The notes under the pieces are model-generated. The model was not told the origin of the DNA. It was given only the letters and a program-made list of their open reading frames with translations, and made no database searches. Below, piece after piece: positions 49,101-61,400 of a stretch of DNA of 64,000 bases (position 1 is its first letter; the number at the start of each line of letters is the position of its first letter). The stretch is from Mesocentrotus franciscanus. Taxonomy: Eukaryota > Echinodermata > Echinoidea > Camarodonta > Strongylocentrotidae. The stretch lies in the NCBI GenBank assembly GCA_037976565.1, contig CP137666.1, positions 61,626,605 through 61,690,604 on the forward strand, in the 5' to 3' direction. The translations under genes and the position numbers were made by a program.

Positions 49101-52100
49101 TGCTATCGTGTGGCCTAGTAGATATGGTATTGGTTTTGGAACTTGAGAATTCTGGTTCGAGAAGATTTGAAAGTTAAAAGGGGGTCATCCAGTATACTTA
49201 CAGTCCGAGGCAGGCATTTACAAAGGTTCACTAGACCGACGTCGTGACAGACAAACACAGAAATAGATAAGAAATATATATAGAAAATAAATATTGAGAG
49301 GAATAGTGTAATGTCCTGGAAAGAGACTAGTCACAGTAGTGATAATATAGCCATGGAACCTGTAGGCTGTACAATGATTATTGCACATGATGGAAACAGA
49401 TTATAAGATGACAGTTTAACCATGCCAAGAAACCGTCTGCATTGTCATCATTATACAGCCGTGTGATTGACTATGTGAATAGTGATTCTACTGAGAGGTC
49501 AGATGTTACAAATAGGGGCACCTATGAGAAATAAAAAGGGCCACTTATCTGAAATAAAAGTGTAGAATGTTGTGGTACTTGAAAAAGTGGAGTGTACTGT
49601 GCCCCCGGTGCGCCGCCTCTGCCTACCCTCAAATGACCGGGAAACGACTTCAAATGGTCGGTTTGGAGTCGTTTTGATGTCAGTTTGGCAGTATAACTAG
49701 GCCTAATGTATACGTTCGAGTTTACCGACATCCCAATTGAAAGGCCTGTTTAAGGACAATCCAACTTTTGTAATATGTACATTTGTAAGAAAGAATAAAA
49801 TCAGAGAAACAGAATGGCGAATATATACATTTGGGGGAAAAATATATTTCAGTCATTTTGTATGTTGAAAAAAAAATATATGGGAAAATGAAAAATCACA
49901 TGTCATCGACTGGCTAGAAATAGGGCAGTTTTGGGTCGGTTTGGCGGTGTGATTTGATTTGAAGTATTACATTTGCGATTGTTTTATGAGTCTTTGGCCA
50001 GATAACTATTAAACCGATAATCTGGATTTCCTTGTTTTGGTTACATGTAACGGACTCGGGAGGGCACTCATGAAAGCAGTTTGTAAGGTAGAGTGTATAT
50101 TAAAAATCTCAATATAGGTCTTCTTAATTGTATTAACCCTTGGAATACTGAGCGCGGGATAGCTCGAGGCTGGGGAAAATGTGCTTTACATTAAAATTAA
50201 ATCGTCTTTCCTGAAAGTGATGAGGTCAACATTTTATCGATAATTCAGATGGAATATATGGAAACACAATTTCATACTTCAGCAAAATACTTGCTAGGGT
50301 GTTGATAGCATAGAGGAGGGGGTGTTCGGTTAACATTTTAGTTTAGACTTTGACAATACCCCCGACATAATAATAACATCTGATTTTCACACTTGGGGCA
50401 TACATTGTAAACAAAATGTTGGGTAAAGATCTTTGTCCAACATGATGGTAATTATGTGCCTGAGCAACTTTGGGCAGATTAAGGTCCAACTTGGGCGATT
50501 TTTGCTAAATTGTCAGTAAAAGGTGACCGTGATTGGGCAAAACATTATCCAAATATGATATATAATTTAATAATATTTAATTTAATTCATATACCCGGTA
50601 GGGTAAAAATGTTAAAGGGAGTGTAGCATGGCAATTACTGGTTAACGCCATCTACGTCTTCTTTTGGACAACTGCACGTAAACGAATGGACTTGATTAAC
50701 GGTAGTCAGCGACTTAAGGCCCGGTCACACAGCCTTTCGCGTCTGTATCGCGGGTAAAATTTCGCGATTTTTTTGCCCGCGGTTGCCCGTGGTGGAAAAT
50801 GTGCAAAATTGGCTTACCCGCGGTTTACCCGTGGTATGCCCGCGGAACAGACGCCGGCGACTGTTCCGCGTCCTTATCGCGGGTGAAGCGCGGCGGTACC
50901 GCGTCTTTATCGCGACCTCAAAGCGTCCAACAGCGTCTGCTTCACGGGCAGAAATTTTTGGCCGTGATTCGGCCGCGATACGCCCGTGGAGGGCTGTGTG
51001 ACCGGGCCTTAAAATTTCGCGTCCTACCGCGTGTAACCACGTCTTAACCGCGGCCGTAGCACGTCCTAGCACGTTCGTTCCGCGTCTGTACCGCGTCTTT
51101 ACCGCGTGTGTACCACGTGTACCGCCCGCGATTACCCGCGGTCTAAATTTTGGGCAGCCCAAAACTTTTTCGCGCGGCCAACCGCGTGTGAATTTCTTAC
51201 CGCGTGTAACGACGGGTAAAGTACGGCTGTATCGCGTCTTTATCGCGACCTCAAAGCGTCCAACAGCGTCTGCTTCACGGGCAGAAATTTTTGGCCGTGA
51301 TTCGGCCGCGATACGCCCGTGGAGGGCTGTGTGACCGGGCCTTTAATAGGGACTTTTAGATTTACACGACGAGAACGTGGACTGCCACGTGTGCCATTCT
51401 TTCAAGGCACTGGCCCGTGCCCGGCAGTGCTTTAAAGGACGTCACATTACCTTAAAGGATGTCACCGTGGCAGTCCACGTTCTCGTCGTGTAAATCTAAA
51501 AGTCCCTAATCTCTACATGGTCAGCGCGCTAGCGTTCGCGAAACAGACCGAAGTTCTCCTCAGGCTTCGTTATTTCGCGTAAGTTGCACGCACGTGAATG
51601 CTGCGGTCGCGTCGTCCGTAGTCGATTGGCCCCGAGTAGGGCCACGGATAAGACACATAGTCTCGTCATGCTACACTCCCTTTAAAGGGCCCCTGCCATC
51701 CAAATGCAAGTTTGTTCCTGTTGGTGTGTAGTCCTGCATACATCTCATATTTTGATATGTAAACTTCTGAATGTGTTCATAGATTTTTAAATATTTTATG
51801 AAATATTTTTTTTCTCAAACTTGCTAAGCTCCACCCTAAAAATCCTCCAGATCTCATTCCCCTTGTGACATCATCTGTCAGTCATCAGTGAGCTAACTTG
51901 AGAAAGTGGTATGTAACTTTGCCAAATTTGACCACCTGTTTCAATACGTAATACAATAGCAACATAAAAGTTGCTATGTCAGACATGCCGTAGTATCACC
52001 AGGAAGACAAAGGCAATGATGATGTATTGTACATGTATGAATGCACACAATTCTATTATGAGCGTGTGCTGAGCTGGGGGGAAATACATACCATTGTCTA

Positions 52101-52613
52101 TTGTAGAATATTAGTTTAGTCTGACATGTCTAACATAGCAAACATATTGTTTGTTGTATTGTAACGGGTGGTCAACTTTGACAAAGTTACATACCACTTT
52201 CTCAAGTTAGCTCATTGATGACAGATGATGTCACAAGGGGAATGAGATCTGGAGGATTTTTAGGGTGGAGCTTAGCAAGTTTGAAGAAAAAAATATTTTA
52301 AAAAATATTTAAAAATCTACGAAACACATTCAGAAGTTTACATATCAAAATATGAGATGTATGCAGGACTACACACCAACAAGAATAACCTTGTATTTGG
52401 ATGGCATGGGCTCTTTAAGGTGATTGAACTAGCACGTGCGCGCCGCCCGGCCGTAAAAAAAAAAGGCGACAGCTGGCTGGAACGCTCCCAAAGGCAGTGG
52501 AGAGTGTGCACTGTAGTGCAGAATCGTAATAGAACCCAGTGACCTGTGCCCTCCCAGGCTCAATAATAATAATGATAATAATAATAATAATGATAATAAT
52601 AATAATAATAATG

Positions 52614-52653
<40 letters not shown>

Positions 52654-52989
52654 TGATAAAAAATGATAATATCCAGCCCCCGCCATTACCCGTCCCTCCT
52701 CGAAACAAGAAAAAGCATACAACTCTCTATGAGATCCTGCTATAATGCAGATGAAAATCCTTTCCTCTTTTCTGTCCTTTGCTCACAGACCTGCCTTGAT
52801 ATGGATGTTGTCTCTCTTGATTTCGACGTCCAGAAGAAGAACCAACGAGGTCGACAGTTTTACTCGAGTCTTGGAGTAACTAACAACACGGAAACGAAGG
52901 GCTGGGAATATTGGCAATTCAATGATGCGAACATGAAAAAGTTTTCTTCAGAACCCGAGTGCCTCAACGGAGTGAAATCAAAACTTTAA
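43169..52989 (+). CDS. SAT1/SAT2-like diamine N-acetyltransferase, 3' four exons
   Basis: GNAT-fold enzyme of the spermidine/spermine (or thialysine) acetyltransferase type, which moves acetyl from acetyl-CoA to a polyamine-like amine in the cytosol. Exons: 43169-43183 (15-nt microexon, AEKK), 48202-48399, 50047-50087, 52789-52989, with stop TAA at 52987-52989. Phases run 1-1-1-0. Exon 48202 gives LLEDAFGERPNLHFLVVE and then MGFAAMNSFVTD, aligning with LLEDGFGEHP and VGFAMYYFTYD of human SAT1. The next exon supplies GNGLGRALMKAVCK, the pyrophosphate-binding R/QxxGxG/A loop. The last exon gives FYSSLGVTNNTETKGWEYW, like FYKRRGASDLSSEEGW. The first exons (the VIRPATxxDC region) should lie upstream of 43169 but were not found. 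The acceptor of the third exon is non-canonical (AT at 50045-50046). A read-through of exon 48202 also stays open for a while. The family call is strong; the exact substrate is unknown. Confidence 0.8.
43528..44004. mobile_element. Foldback element with minisatellite arms, copy 2
   Basis: The outer arms GTTGGGCGCCAACATGGGAG... and ...CTCCCATCTTGGCGCCCAAC enclose a core (43572-43932). The core starts CGTATCCGGACACCTACC and ends GGTAGGTATCCGGATACG. The left half is GGACAACTACCCCCTA units; the right half is the inverse. It lies in the SAT-like gene between the 15-nt microexon and the exon at 48202. Confidence 0.85.
44523..45430. mobile_element. TTAA-flanked MITE, 908 bp
   Basis: TTAA at 44519-44522 and 45431-45434. 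Ends AGGCCTGCTCACATAG and CTATGACG-type inverse (AGAGTGAGCCGGCC), an imperfect TIR. The interior is CG-dinucleotide-rich relative to its surroundings. The long frames on both strands look like by-products. Confidence 0.7.
45768..46200. repeat. Polypurine tract
   Basis: GA-rich on the plus strand over about 430 bp with short interruptions. Complementary in composition to the pyrimidine tract at 26390-26690. Confidence 0.85.
46205..47935 (+). repeat. Rpt1 tandem array with dimeric higher-order unit
   Basis: About 15 copies of an approximately 105-bp unit beginning near CTCATCTGACCGTAATTAAA, with CCTAAAACCCCTGAGCTTCC and GGGGGCTCTGCCCCTGGACC. Two variants alternate: one is followed by CCAGTGTCACAAATAAGGTA, the other by GGGCCCTAAGGCGGGCCCCT. 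This makes a dimer of about 210 bp. Copies elsewhere are on the opposite strand. Confidence 0.9.
49105..49165 (+). mobile_element. tRNA-derived SINE remnant
   Basis: GTGTGGCCTAGTAGATATGG as A box and TTCTGGTTCGAGAAG as B box, about 40 bp apart. Confidence 0.45.
50047..50087 (+). other. Acetyl-CoA-loop exon of the SAT-like gene with AT instead of AG acceptor
   Basis: Codons for GNGLGRALMKAVCK fit between the phase-1 donor at 48399 and the phase-0 exon at 52789, and end in a GTAGAG donor. The consensus HRG-N-GLG is restored only if the exon starts at 50047. The preceding bases are TTACAT, not TTACAG. The frame is open back to a stop at 50010-50012, and there is no AG in that interval. Confidence 0.6.
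50718..51342. mobile_element. TTAA-flanked MITE with duplicated right end
   Basis: Left end TTAA-GGCCCGGTCACACAGCC. An inverse end GGCTGTGTGACCGGGCC-TTAA occurs twice, finishing at 51008 and at 51342. The last approximately 110 bp (50902-51010 and 51232-51342) are essentially identical. The interior is rich in CGCG. The apparent frames are by-products. Confidence 0.85.
51349..51506. mobile_element. 158-bp MITE, TA target duplication
   Basis: Perfect inverted arms of about 40 bp, starting GGGACTTTTAGATTTACACG and ending at the complement, with TA on each side (mariner-type). It abuts the previous MITE. Confidence 0.9.
51686..52413. mobile_element. Long-armed foldback MITE, TTAA-type
   Basis: Arms of about 300 bp, inverted and roughly 90 percent alike (CTGCCATCCAAATGCAAG / CTTGTATTTGGATGGCA ends; GCTCCACCCTAAAAATCC inside). 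TTTAA on both sides. A hairpin transcript is possible because it lies in the last SAT intron. Confidence 0.9.
52562..52665. repeat. (ATA)n microsatellite
   Basis: About 33 ATA/ATG trinucleotides, 120 bp upstream of the last SAT exon. Confidence 0.95.
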
Positions 52990-53864
52990 GATGGAGAAGA
53001 GGAGACGAGTTTCGGTGTATCAGACTGTTTTGAAAGTATTATAAAAATACGATGGACGATGCCAATTTTTCTTACATGTCCTTGAAATTATATTTCGTGT
53101 ATGTCTATATATGTAATGAATGTATAGTAGGCCTACCTGGTCATTTTGAAAATTTTGAAGAGAGTGTATTGAACACTCAATCATCTTTAACAGTTGATGA
53201 ATACTTTAATAGAGTGTGTAAAACAGATACATTATACTTTTCCCTGGCAATTAATATAATGATATGATCGTTGATGTTCAAAATTCTAGAAATTCTAGAA
53301 GCTTGAATAAGAACAATCTGTGTACCTTCAGTTATTGAAGGTTGCATTTGATGTTAAAGGTATTACACAGTTTTGGTATGGGGTCATGAATTTGGTTCAA
53401 ATGAACATATTGGAAGCATATGCGACTTTACAATACTCAATGATCGTTATCGCAGTTGAAATCGAGTCTAAAGTGATGATATTGTAAATAATAAACTCTT
53501 TATGTTGTATAGCGCCCTCTCAAGACTGATATTACTTTAGCTTTAAAACAATGTTTCTTGACTACAATCGACCGATTTTCTATTCCCGTTTGGAAATTAT
53601 ATATCAGAACTGCATATTCTGAGATTTTCATGGTCACAGCTTCCATAGAATGGCCCTAGGCGCTATTTAAAATATTTGAAATTTACCGGGAGCACCGGTC
53701 AATTTTGATTATTCAATTTGCTCGAAAGCAAAAGTGTTTTAGGGAATAAATTTTTAGTGCTTATAATACATCCACAGGGGTATCCAAATATATCGAAATT
53801 TAAAAAAATTACTATCCATCCAATTTCAGAATTTCCCAAAACTTTGCATTACCTTTAATGCTTT
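52990..53864. other. SAT 3' UTR and flank
   Basis: An AATAAA occurs at about 53487-53494 (GTAAATAATAAACTC), a plausible polyadenylation signal about 500 nt after the stop. No other gene seen. Confidence 0.45.
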
Positions 53865-55330
53865 AAGTGAAACATGGTTAACTGGTGACCTGAATTCCTC
53901 GGTAACATTTCCTAATGACATATTCTATGGCAATAATAGTGAGGCCGTGGTGGTGGAGTTAATGATTCTATTAATCATAAATTAATTTTAAAATAACGTC
54001 TTGATTAAAATGTCTTTGATGATTATAGAGTGTTTCATTGTATTGAAATATTACAAAAGGGTAAAAACCCCATTATTGCTGTTGTGTATAAACCACCAAA
54101 ACAGAGTGATGAATGTTTTATCTCTGATCTAACAGGAGTACTATCCGAAATGTGCAATGAAAAGAAACGCTACTATGACTTGGAGATTTTAATCTGAATT
54201 TATTAGATTTAAATACAATCGAAATGTAAATTTATCTTTAGAAACGATAAATGCACATTCTTTTTTCCTATTACTTTGAAACCCAACTGAATAGTGCATT
54301 CCTATGCTACTCTGACTGATAGTATTTTTACGAATGATAATGTCTGGATAGTAAAGAGTGGTACATGTATATTGATTGCAGATATATCTTATCACTTACT
54401 AGTTTTGCTATTACTAAGGCAGATCCAAACCATGATACTTATCATCTGAAAATACATATATTCGTGACATGTCGGGAAATAATTATATAATATTTCGAAA
54501 TCGCCTCAGTAACGTATCGCGGGAAAGTGTATTAGAATGTAGTGTAAACAGACATAGCATATGGTAGATTTCTAGAAATTTTGAAAGATATTTTTGAAAA
54601 TTCTTTTCCATTTGTTAAAAGGAAAACATAAGCACAAAAGGAAACCATGGACAACTTCTGGCATTCTGAAATCATGTAGAAAAAAATATGCTTGTTTAAA
54701 AAACATATTGAAAAAACGGAACTTAAACATACACACTATAAAAGATAAAGGAATATTATCACAAAGACAATTCGAATTTCCAAACAAGATTATTATACTA
54801 AGAAAATAAATATTAAAAATGATGGTACAAAAATTAGGTGTGCTTTTAATGAAGTTTTGGGAAAAACTATAAAAAAAATTCTTATCCAGTTTTGTTGAAA
54901 ATTTAAATTGTAATATTACAAATTCCTATGAAATAGCAAATAAATTTAATTAATATTTTGTAATTATTGGAGCCAAGGTATCTGATGCATTGATCATTGA
55001 CCTCATCCAATGTTTAATTATTTAAAAGGTCATGTTTCTCAGTCTATGTTTTTAAAACCCATAGAAGAATATGAAATTATTGAAATAGTTAGAAAGTTAA
55101 AACCAAAGAAAAGCCCAGGTCATGATAGTATTAGTACTTCCATTGTGAAACAGAATATAGATGTATTGATATAACCTTTGAATTTATCTTTTGAGTCTGG
55201 TCAAGTTCCACAAAGTCTCAAACTTGCAAAGGTATCACCCATATTTAAAAAGGGCCATATTGAACAGGAAATTACCGTCCTATCTCAGTACTACCAGTGT
55301 TTTGAACAATTCTTGAAAGGTAGGACAAAC
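53865..55330 (+). mobile_element. Decayed LINE remnant (endonuclease to RT fingers)
   Basis: Fragments SETWLTGDLNSSVTFPNDIF (53868), PIIAVVYKPPKQSDECF (54070), HKRKPWTTSGILKSCRKKY (54625), KLKPKKSPGHDSISTSIV (55095) and NYRPISVLPV (55275) occur in order with many stops and frameshifts. Confidence 0.75.
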
Positions 55331-55860
55331 ATTATGGCTTGTCCTACCTAACAACACGTAATGTATGCAATTCGCATTCTGACTATTGAAATACAATTAT
55401 TCATAAAAAGTGAATGAAATACATGTAATTTGTAACCAGGCACTTAACAAAGATTTGTGCATCGAATTTGATTACATTACGAAAATGGCTTATTGGCTCG
55501 ATCCTCCATAGTATGGTGCATTGCTCACGTCCACATCCACATTATTTGGCTAGTTATTTTTTTATAGAAGAGGTGGCGCTCTTTTTGCAGCCCCAGAGCA
55601 ATTTTTCCCTTTCATTTTTTAAACTTTATTGTTTGCCTTAATCAAGAAGTTGGATTCTCCGAAGCCCAAAGTAACATTTTTTAAATGCAATTGCATAGAG
55701 ACTTACCTTCAAAATTCATACAAACAAACTCAAGCTGGGTATATCCTCGCGGAATGTTGTCAAGCTTTGAAATACCAGCAATATAGAGTAGCTCTATTTC
55801 TTTTATTTTTTAGAGATTACTTTACAGTCATCTACGGAAACCCATCTTTAAATTACACAA

Positions 55861-58457
55861 ATGATGATGATAGATCTTGGTGAAGGCAATGACGCTGTCA
55901 CGAGTCATTGTAATTATTGTACAGAAAGCCAATTCTCTCAAAAGATGGGTAATTCTGGTGATAACGAGCTTTCTTTTCTTCATTTTAATGTTCGTAGTAT
56001 GCAAGCAAACTTTGATAAATTAAATGTATTTTTGCGGAACATGTGCTACAGCTCTATGATTATAGGAATCTCTGAAACTTGGTTATCGAGTGAAACTGAA
56101 GGAAATGTATTTTCTCTTCCAGTAATTTTAATTATAAATAATCGACAAGATAGAAGGGGAGGAGGTGTCGCGTTGTATGTCCCCACGCAGTTGAATTACC
56201 AAGTTTTAAATGAAGTTAATGTAATGAATGATTTAATGGAAAGTGTCTTTGTAGAATTGTTTTTTTCCTGGCAGACGGAATGTTATAATCGGGGTCGTTT
56301 ATAGACCGCCACAAGGTAATGTGAATTTTTTTGTTAAATGAAATGCAAACTGTGTTGTCAAATTCAATATTTTTAAATGAAACAGTCTTTGTCATGGGTG
56401 ATTATAATGTTAATCTTCTTCAGCACGATGAGAATGCATACGTTTGTGACTTTTTGAACATGTTTATATCTTTCTCTGTATTGCCCTTAATTACTAAACC
56501 TACCAGAGTTACAGACACTTCTTCTACTCTCATTGATAACATTTTTAGTAATGTACGACCTTTACCAGATGCGGGTATTATAATTTCAGATTTGTCTGAC
56601 CACTTGCCAGTATATGCGAGGATGTCTTTTGGTAGGAATATCCGTAATATTTCTAGTAATAGATATGTTCGAAAAAGGAATCCTACCAGTATTGCTAAAT
56701 TGAGAGATGAGTTGTTAGCAACTGATTGGAGAGAAGTATTACGTGATTATGATGTTGATAGCTCATATCATAAATTCTTAAATACATTCTCTTTGCTGTA
56801 TGATAAAAATTACCTTTATGTAAATGTAATAGTAGAGATCGTAGAACAACCCCTCGATTGCCATAGATTACTAATTCTATATTGAGGTCAATAAATAGGA
56901 AAAATAAGTTGTAGTATAAGCATAAGATTAGTAAATCTCAGTATTCTCATAGGAAATATACTATTAATCGGAATACTCTTACTTCAATCCTACGTGCTGC
57001 TAAGAAGCAGTATTACTTTGCTCAATTTTAGGCGACACATAATGATATAAAAGGGACATGGAAAGTGATTAGGAATGTTTTTAAGCCAAAGCAGAAAGCG
57101 TCTGATGTAAGTAAATTAAACATTGATGGGAATGTAGTTGATGATCCAGAAGTTATTGTAGATAAATTCAATGAATATTTTTGTAACACTGGCCAGAATT
57201 TGTCGCGTGTCATTCCAGAGTCTCAAAAAACATTTCAATCTTTTTTAGAAAACCCTAATCATAATAGTTTATTTTTATTGCCAACGACTGTAGAAGAATT
57301 ATTTGATATTGTACATTCTTTAAAGAACAAGAAAAGTCCAGGTTATGACTATATAACAAATGAGTTGATACAAAATGTAATTGTTGGTATTGTACAATCC
57401 CTTGTACATATATTTAATCTATCAATGACCACTGGTGTTGTACCCATGAAAATGAAAATTGCAAAGGTTGTGCCCATTTTTAAAAAGGGTGATGCCCTTA
57501 TCTTGAATAATTATCGTCCTATTTCTTTGTTGAATTCCTTTTTTTAAATTCTTGAGAAGCTAATGTATACTCGGACGATAAAATTTCTGATGGAGGATAA
57601 CATTTTGTCAAATTGTCAGTTTGGTTTAAGTGAAAAACACACTACCACTCATGCTATTCTACATTTGGTGGATAAGATATCCAGTGCCTTAGATGCACGC
57701 ATGCATACAGTTGGTGTCTTCTTAGACTACTCTAAAGCGTTTGATACTGTAAATCATTATAGTTTGATAGATAAACTGTGCCAGTATGGGGTAAGGGGAA
57801 TAGCATTAGATTGGTTTAGAAGCTACTTAACAAATAGGAAACAGTTTGTTACTTTAAATGGAATTGATTCAGATTTGCGGGACGTCACTTGTGGAGTCCC
57901 ACATGGATCTCTTCTAGGCCCGCTTTGTTTATTGTGTATATTAACGATTTTCAACTTTCCGCAAAGATGTTATCATTCATTTTATTTGCAGATGACTCGA
58001 GTGTATTTTTCTCTCACAGAAATCCACAAACTCTTTTGCAGACTGTAAACTCTGAGTTGACTAATGTGACTTTGTAGATTCATGCAAACAAGTTGTCTTT
58101 AAATCTTAAAAAACTAATTATATGCTCTTTAGTAATTCCTTGAGTATTTTTCCTGGAAATGTAGTGTTCAACGGTGTTGAGATTGAAAGGGTATATGCAT
58201 TTTAATTTATTGGCTTGCATATTGATGAACATTTAAATTGGAAGTACCATATAAGTAAACTTTGTAAATTATTGTCAAGAAATACCGGTGTAATTTATAA
58301 ATTGAAATCTGTGTTCCCACTGAATATTTTACGTATATTGTACGCAACTTTCATTTTGCCATATTTGCACTATGGTGTGCTAGCTTGGGGCAACTCGTTC
58401 AAATCTCAAATGGATAAATTACTACTGGTACAGAAAAGAGTAATACGAGTAATACTC
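55861..58457 (+). mobile_element. LINE C, 5' part (interrupted by LINE D)
   Basis: Endonuclease at about 55960-56620 (LSFLHFNVRSM, GISETWLSS, RRGGGVALYV, FVMGDYNVNLL, LSDHLPVYARM). RT at about 57280-58080 (LKNKKSPGYDYITNELI, NNYRPISLLN, VFLDYSKAFDTVNH, CGVPHGSLLGP, LFADDSSVFF), then the thumb to 58457 (ILPYLHYGVLAWGN). Frameshifts at about 56265 and 57910 and stops at 57545 and 58075. The frame runs directly into 62311. Confidence 0.9.
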
Positions 58458-61400
58458 TGAAAAAATTGTAAAACGATGATTTGATGTACATCTCTAACAT
58501 CTAACGATGTTGACTAGTGATTATATTTCTTACGTCATCCTGGGAGTTGTATTGACTCAACGAACAACAAACTCGTATTTTGTTTATTTTTATTTTTATT
58601 TTTAAAATATAACCTTAATTGTTATTCTTTTAACTTTGAGTGTTTGACTTTGAATGTTTGATTTTGAATGTTTAACCAGTTTTTAAAGCTAAATTTGAAG
58701 CGGGATTGTAATGTTAAGGAAGTTTCAATGTGGGTTGTGTAGAAAGTCTGTAAAATCAAACCAAAGGGGCCTTTTATGTACACAATGTAAAAATTGGATC
58801 CACATATCATGTGCTATGGTACCTGTAAAATTATATGATGATGACACGGAAGTATTCTTAGATTGGGAATGTCCACAGTGTATGATGAAGCATTTACCTT
58901 TTTATGGAGAAAGTGCAAATTTTATCAATGTGCAATATAATTCAAAGAAAAAATTAGATGAACATATAGTTAATCATCCCGGGTTGAAATACCATCAACT
59001 ATCACTGAATGGATTAAAATGTCTACAGCTTAACGTTTTTAGTCTCTTAAAGCATTTTGATGAAATTAAATCAATTTTGTGCAGTAATGACATACATCTC
59101 TTAGCCCTAAATGAAACCAGATTAGACGATAGTGTGTATGACATAGAAATCTCCATACCTCAATACTCTGTTATTCGAAATGACCGCAATAGAAAAGGTG
59201 GAGGAGTAGCTATATATGTGCATAATAGTTTGAATTTTCATCAATTGGCGTTTGATTCCACCCCAAATTTAGAAGCTTTATTTTTAATGATTGATTTGAA
59301 AAAAAGATAAACCTTTCATATTTGTTACATGGTATCGGCCTCCAAGCTCCAAATGTGATATTCTCAATTTTTATGAAACTTTGTTAACATTCCTTGAGGG
59401 ATATAACAAACCAATCATTCTTATAGGAGACATTAATTTTGATATTTTAAAACAACCTCAACCAAGTGGATGTAAACGATATAACCAATTAAATGCTATT
59501 TATGGTTTGAAACAAGTAAATAAGTCTGAATATACAAGAATTACTAAGGAATCTTCAACACTTGTTGATCATATTATTACAAATTGTACTGAGAATGTAA
59601 ATTCTTTTAGTGTAATTCATAATGGTCTCAGTGATCACGCCATGACTTTTTAAATCAGGAACACTCATCAAAATGATAAGTGTTCTGATCCAAAGTTCGT
59701 CACATTTCGTAAATCAAAAGGTGTAGATTTAAATGCTTTTAAAAGTGAAATTAACGAGCTTGATTGGTCTGATGTTAAAGAAGTGAACAGTATAGATGAC
59801 GCCGTGGATGTATGGCAAGAGCTTTTGTTGGGTGTAGTTAATAAGTACATGCCACTCAAAACTAAAAGAGTAAGAAAGAAACATTCACCGTGGTTGAATG
59901 AATGGATTTTTGAACTAATGAAGAAGCGTGACCAAATTAAACAGAAGGCAAAAAATAATAACAAAGATGTTTATTGGAAAGAATATAGACAATTAAAAAA
60001 TAAAGTTACATTTGAAAATAGAAAACTTGAAAGAAAATACTTTATCGAAAAATTAACTGAAACTATAGACAGAAATCAAACATGGCCAACTCTTAAATCT
60101 CTCCTACCCAACAAGAGCTCTAAATCACCTATTCCTGTGTCACATGATACTTTTAAAACTGCAAATCATTTTAATAATCATTTTGCAAATGTTGCTAATG
60201 ACTTACATTCATGTAATGGTGCTAATGTGTCACAGGTATATAACGAGGCAGGTCTGGAAAATGATATACGAAACCCACTATCTTCTGAAACAAAATTTGA
60301 ATTTTCTTTAGTTTCTGAAGCAGATGTGTTAAAAGAAATATATAGTCTAAAGAATAAGAAATCGGTTGATTTGGATGGAATCAGTTCTTACATATTGAAA
60401 ACTTGTGGAACGGAAATCTTTACAAGTATAGCATACCTTATAAATAAGTCAATAATTGATGGGGTAGTTCCTTCCCAGTGGAAGATTGCAAAAATCATAC
60501 CATTGCACAAAAAAGGCGACAAATGTCAGCCAGATAATTATAGGCCTATATCACTATTGCCCTGTTTCGAAACTTTTAGAGAGGGTTGTTCAAAAACAAT
60601 TACTGCATTACTTGAAAGACAATGATGTATTAGTGAAGGAGCAATCGGGCTTTAGGCCGAAACATTCCACAACTGCTGCACTAATCAAAGTAACTGATGA
60701 ATGGCTTGAAGCAATTGATCAAGGGAAATATACTGGGTGTGTCTTTGTCGATTTACATAAGGCGTTCGATACTGTCAATCACCAAATTCTCATTAAAAAA
60801 CTTTCTGATATTGGAGTCCAAGGAACCTCATTAAAATGGTTTCAAAATTATCTAATGAAAAGACGTATTAGAACTTCCATAGGACAAACATTGTCTGATG
60901 AATTGGCCCTTGATTACGGAGTATACCTCAGGGCTCAATACTGGGGCCACTACTATTTTTAGTTTTTATAAACGATCTGCCTAAATCTTTCACGAAATGC
61001 AATTTGCACTTTTATGCAGACGACACGGTTATGTAATATTCCCACAAAGATTTAGATGTGATTCAATCAGTTTTAAACGATGAGCTAGGTAATCTACAAG
61101 CTTGGATGAATGCAAATAGACTCTCTGTGAACTCCAGTAAAACAGTATGCATGCTTTTAGGGACAAAGTTTATGCTTTCTAAGCGTGATATTCTGAATTT
61201 ATAAGTAAATGCCACTAAGCTAAATCAAGTAAAATGTTTCAAATATCTTGGAGTAAATGTAGATTGTGAACTTAAGTGGAATATTCATTTAGAGCAACTG
61301 AACAAAAAATTGGGAAAATGATTGGTTTCTTGAGGAGATTGAGATATTTTATTAATGAGTCAAATCTGCAACTAATTTATACATCTGTAATTATGCCTCA

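Noticed and set aside
49130..49160. YGIGFGT-like codons as a candidate missing SAT exon
   Set aside because: A stop follows at once, and the segment matches A and B boxes of a tRNA-derived SINE remnant.
50725..51162. 145-codon minus-strand frame rich in Arg/Ala
   Set aside because: It lies entirely inside the CG-rich TTAA MITE and is broken by its duplicated end; no family match seen.
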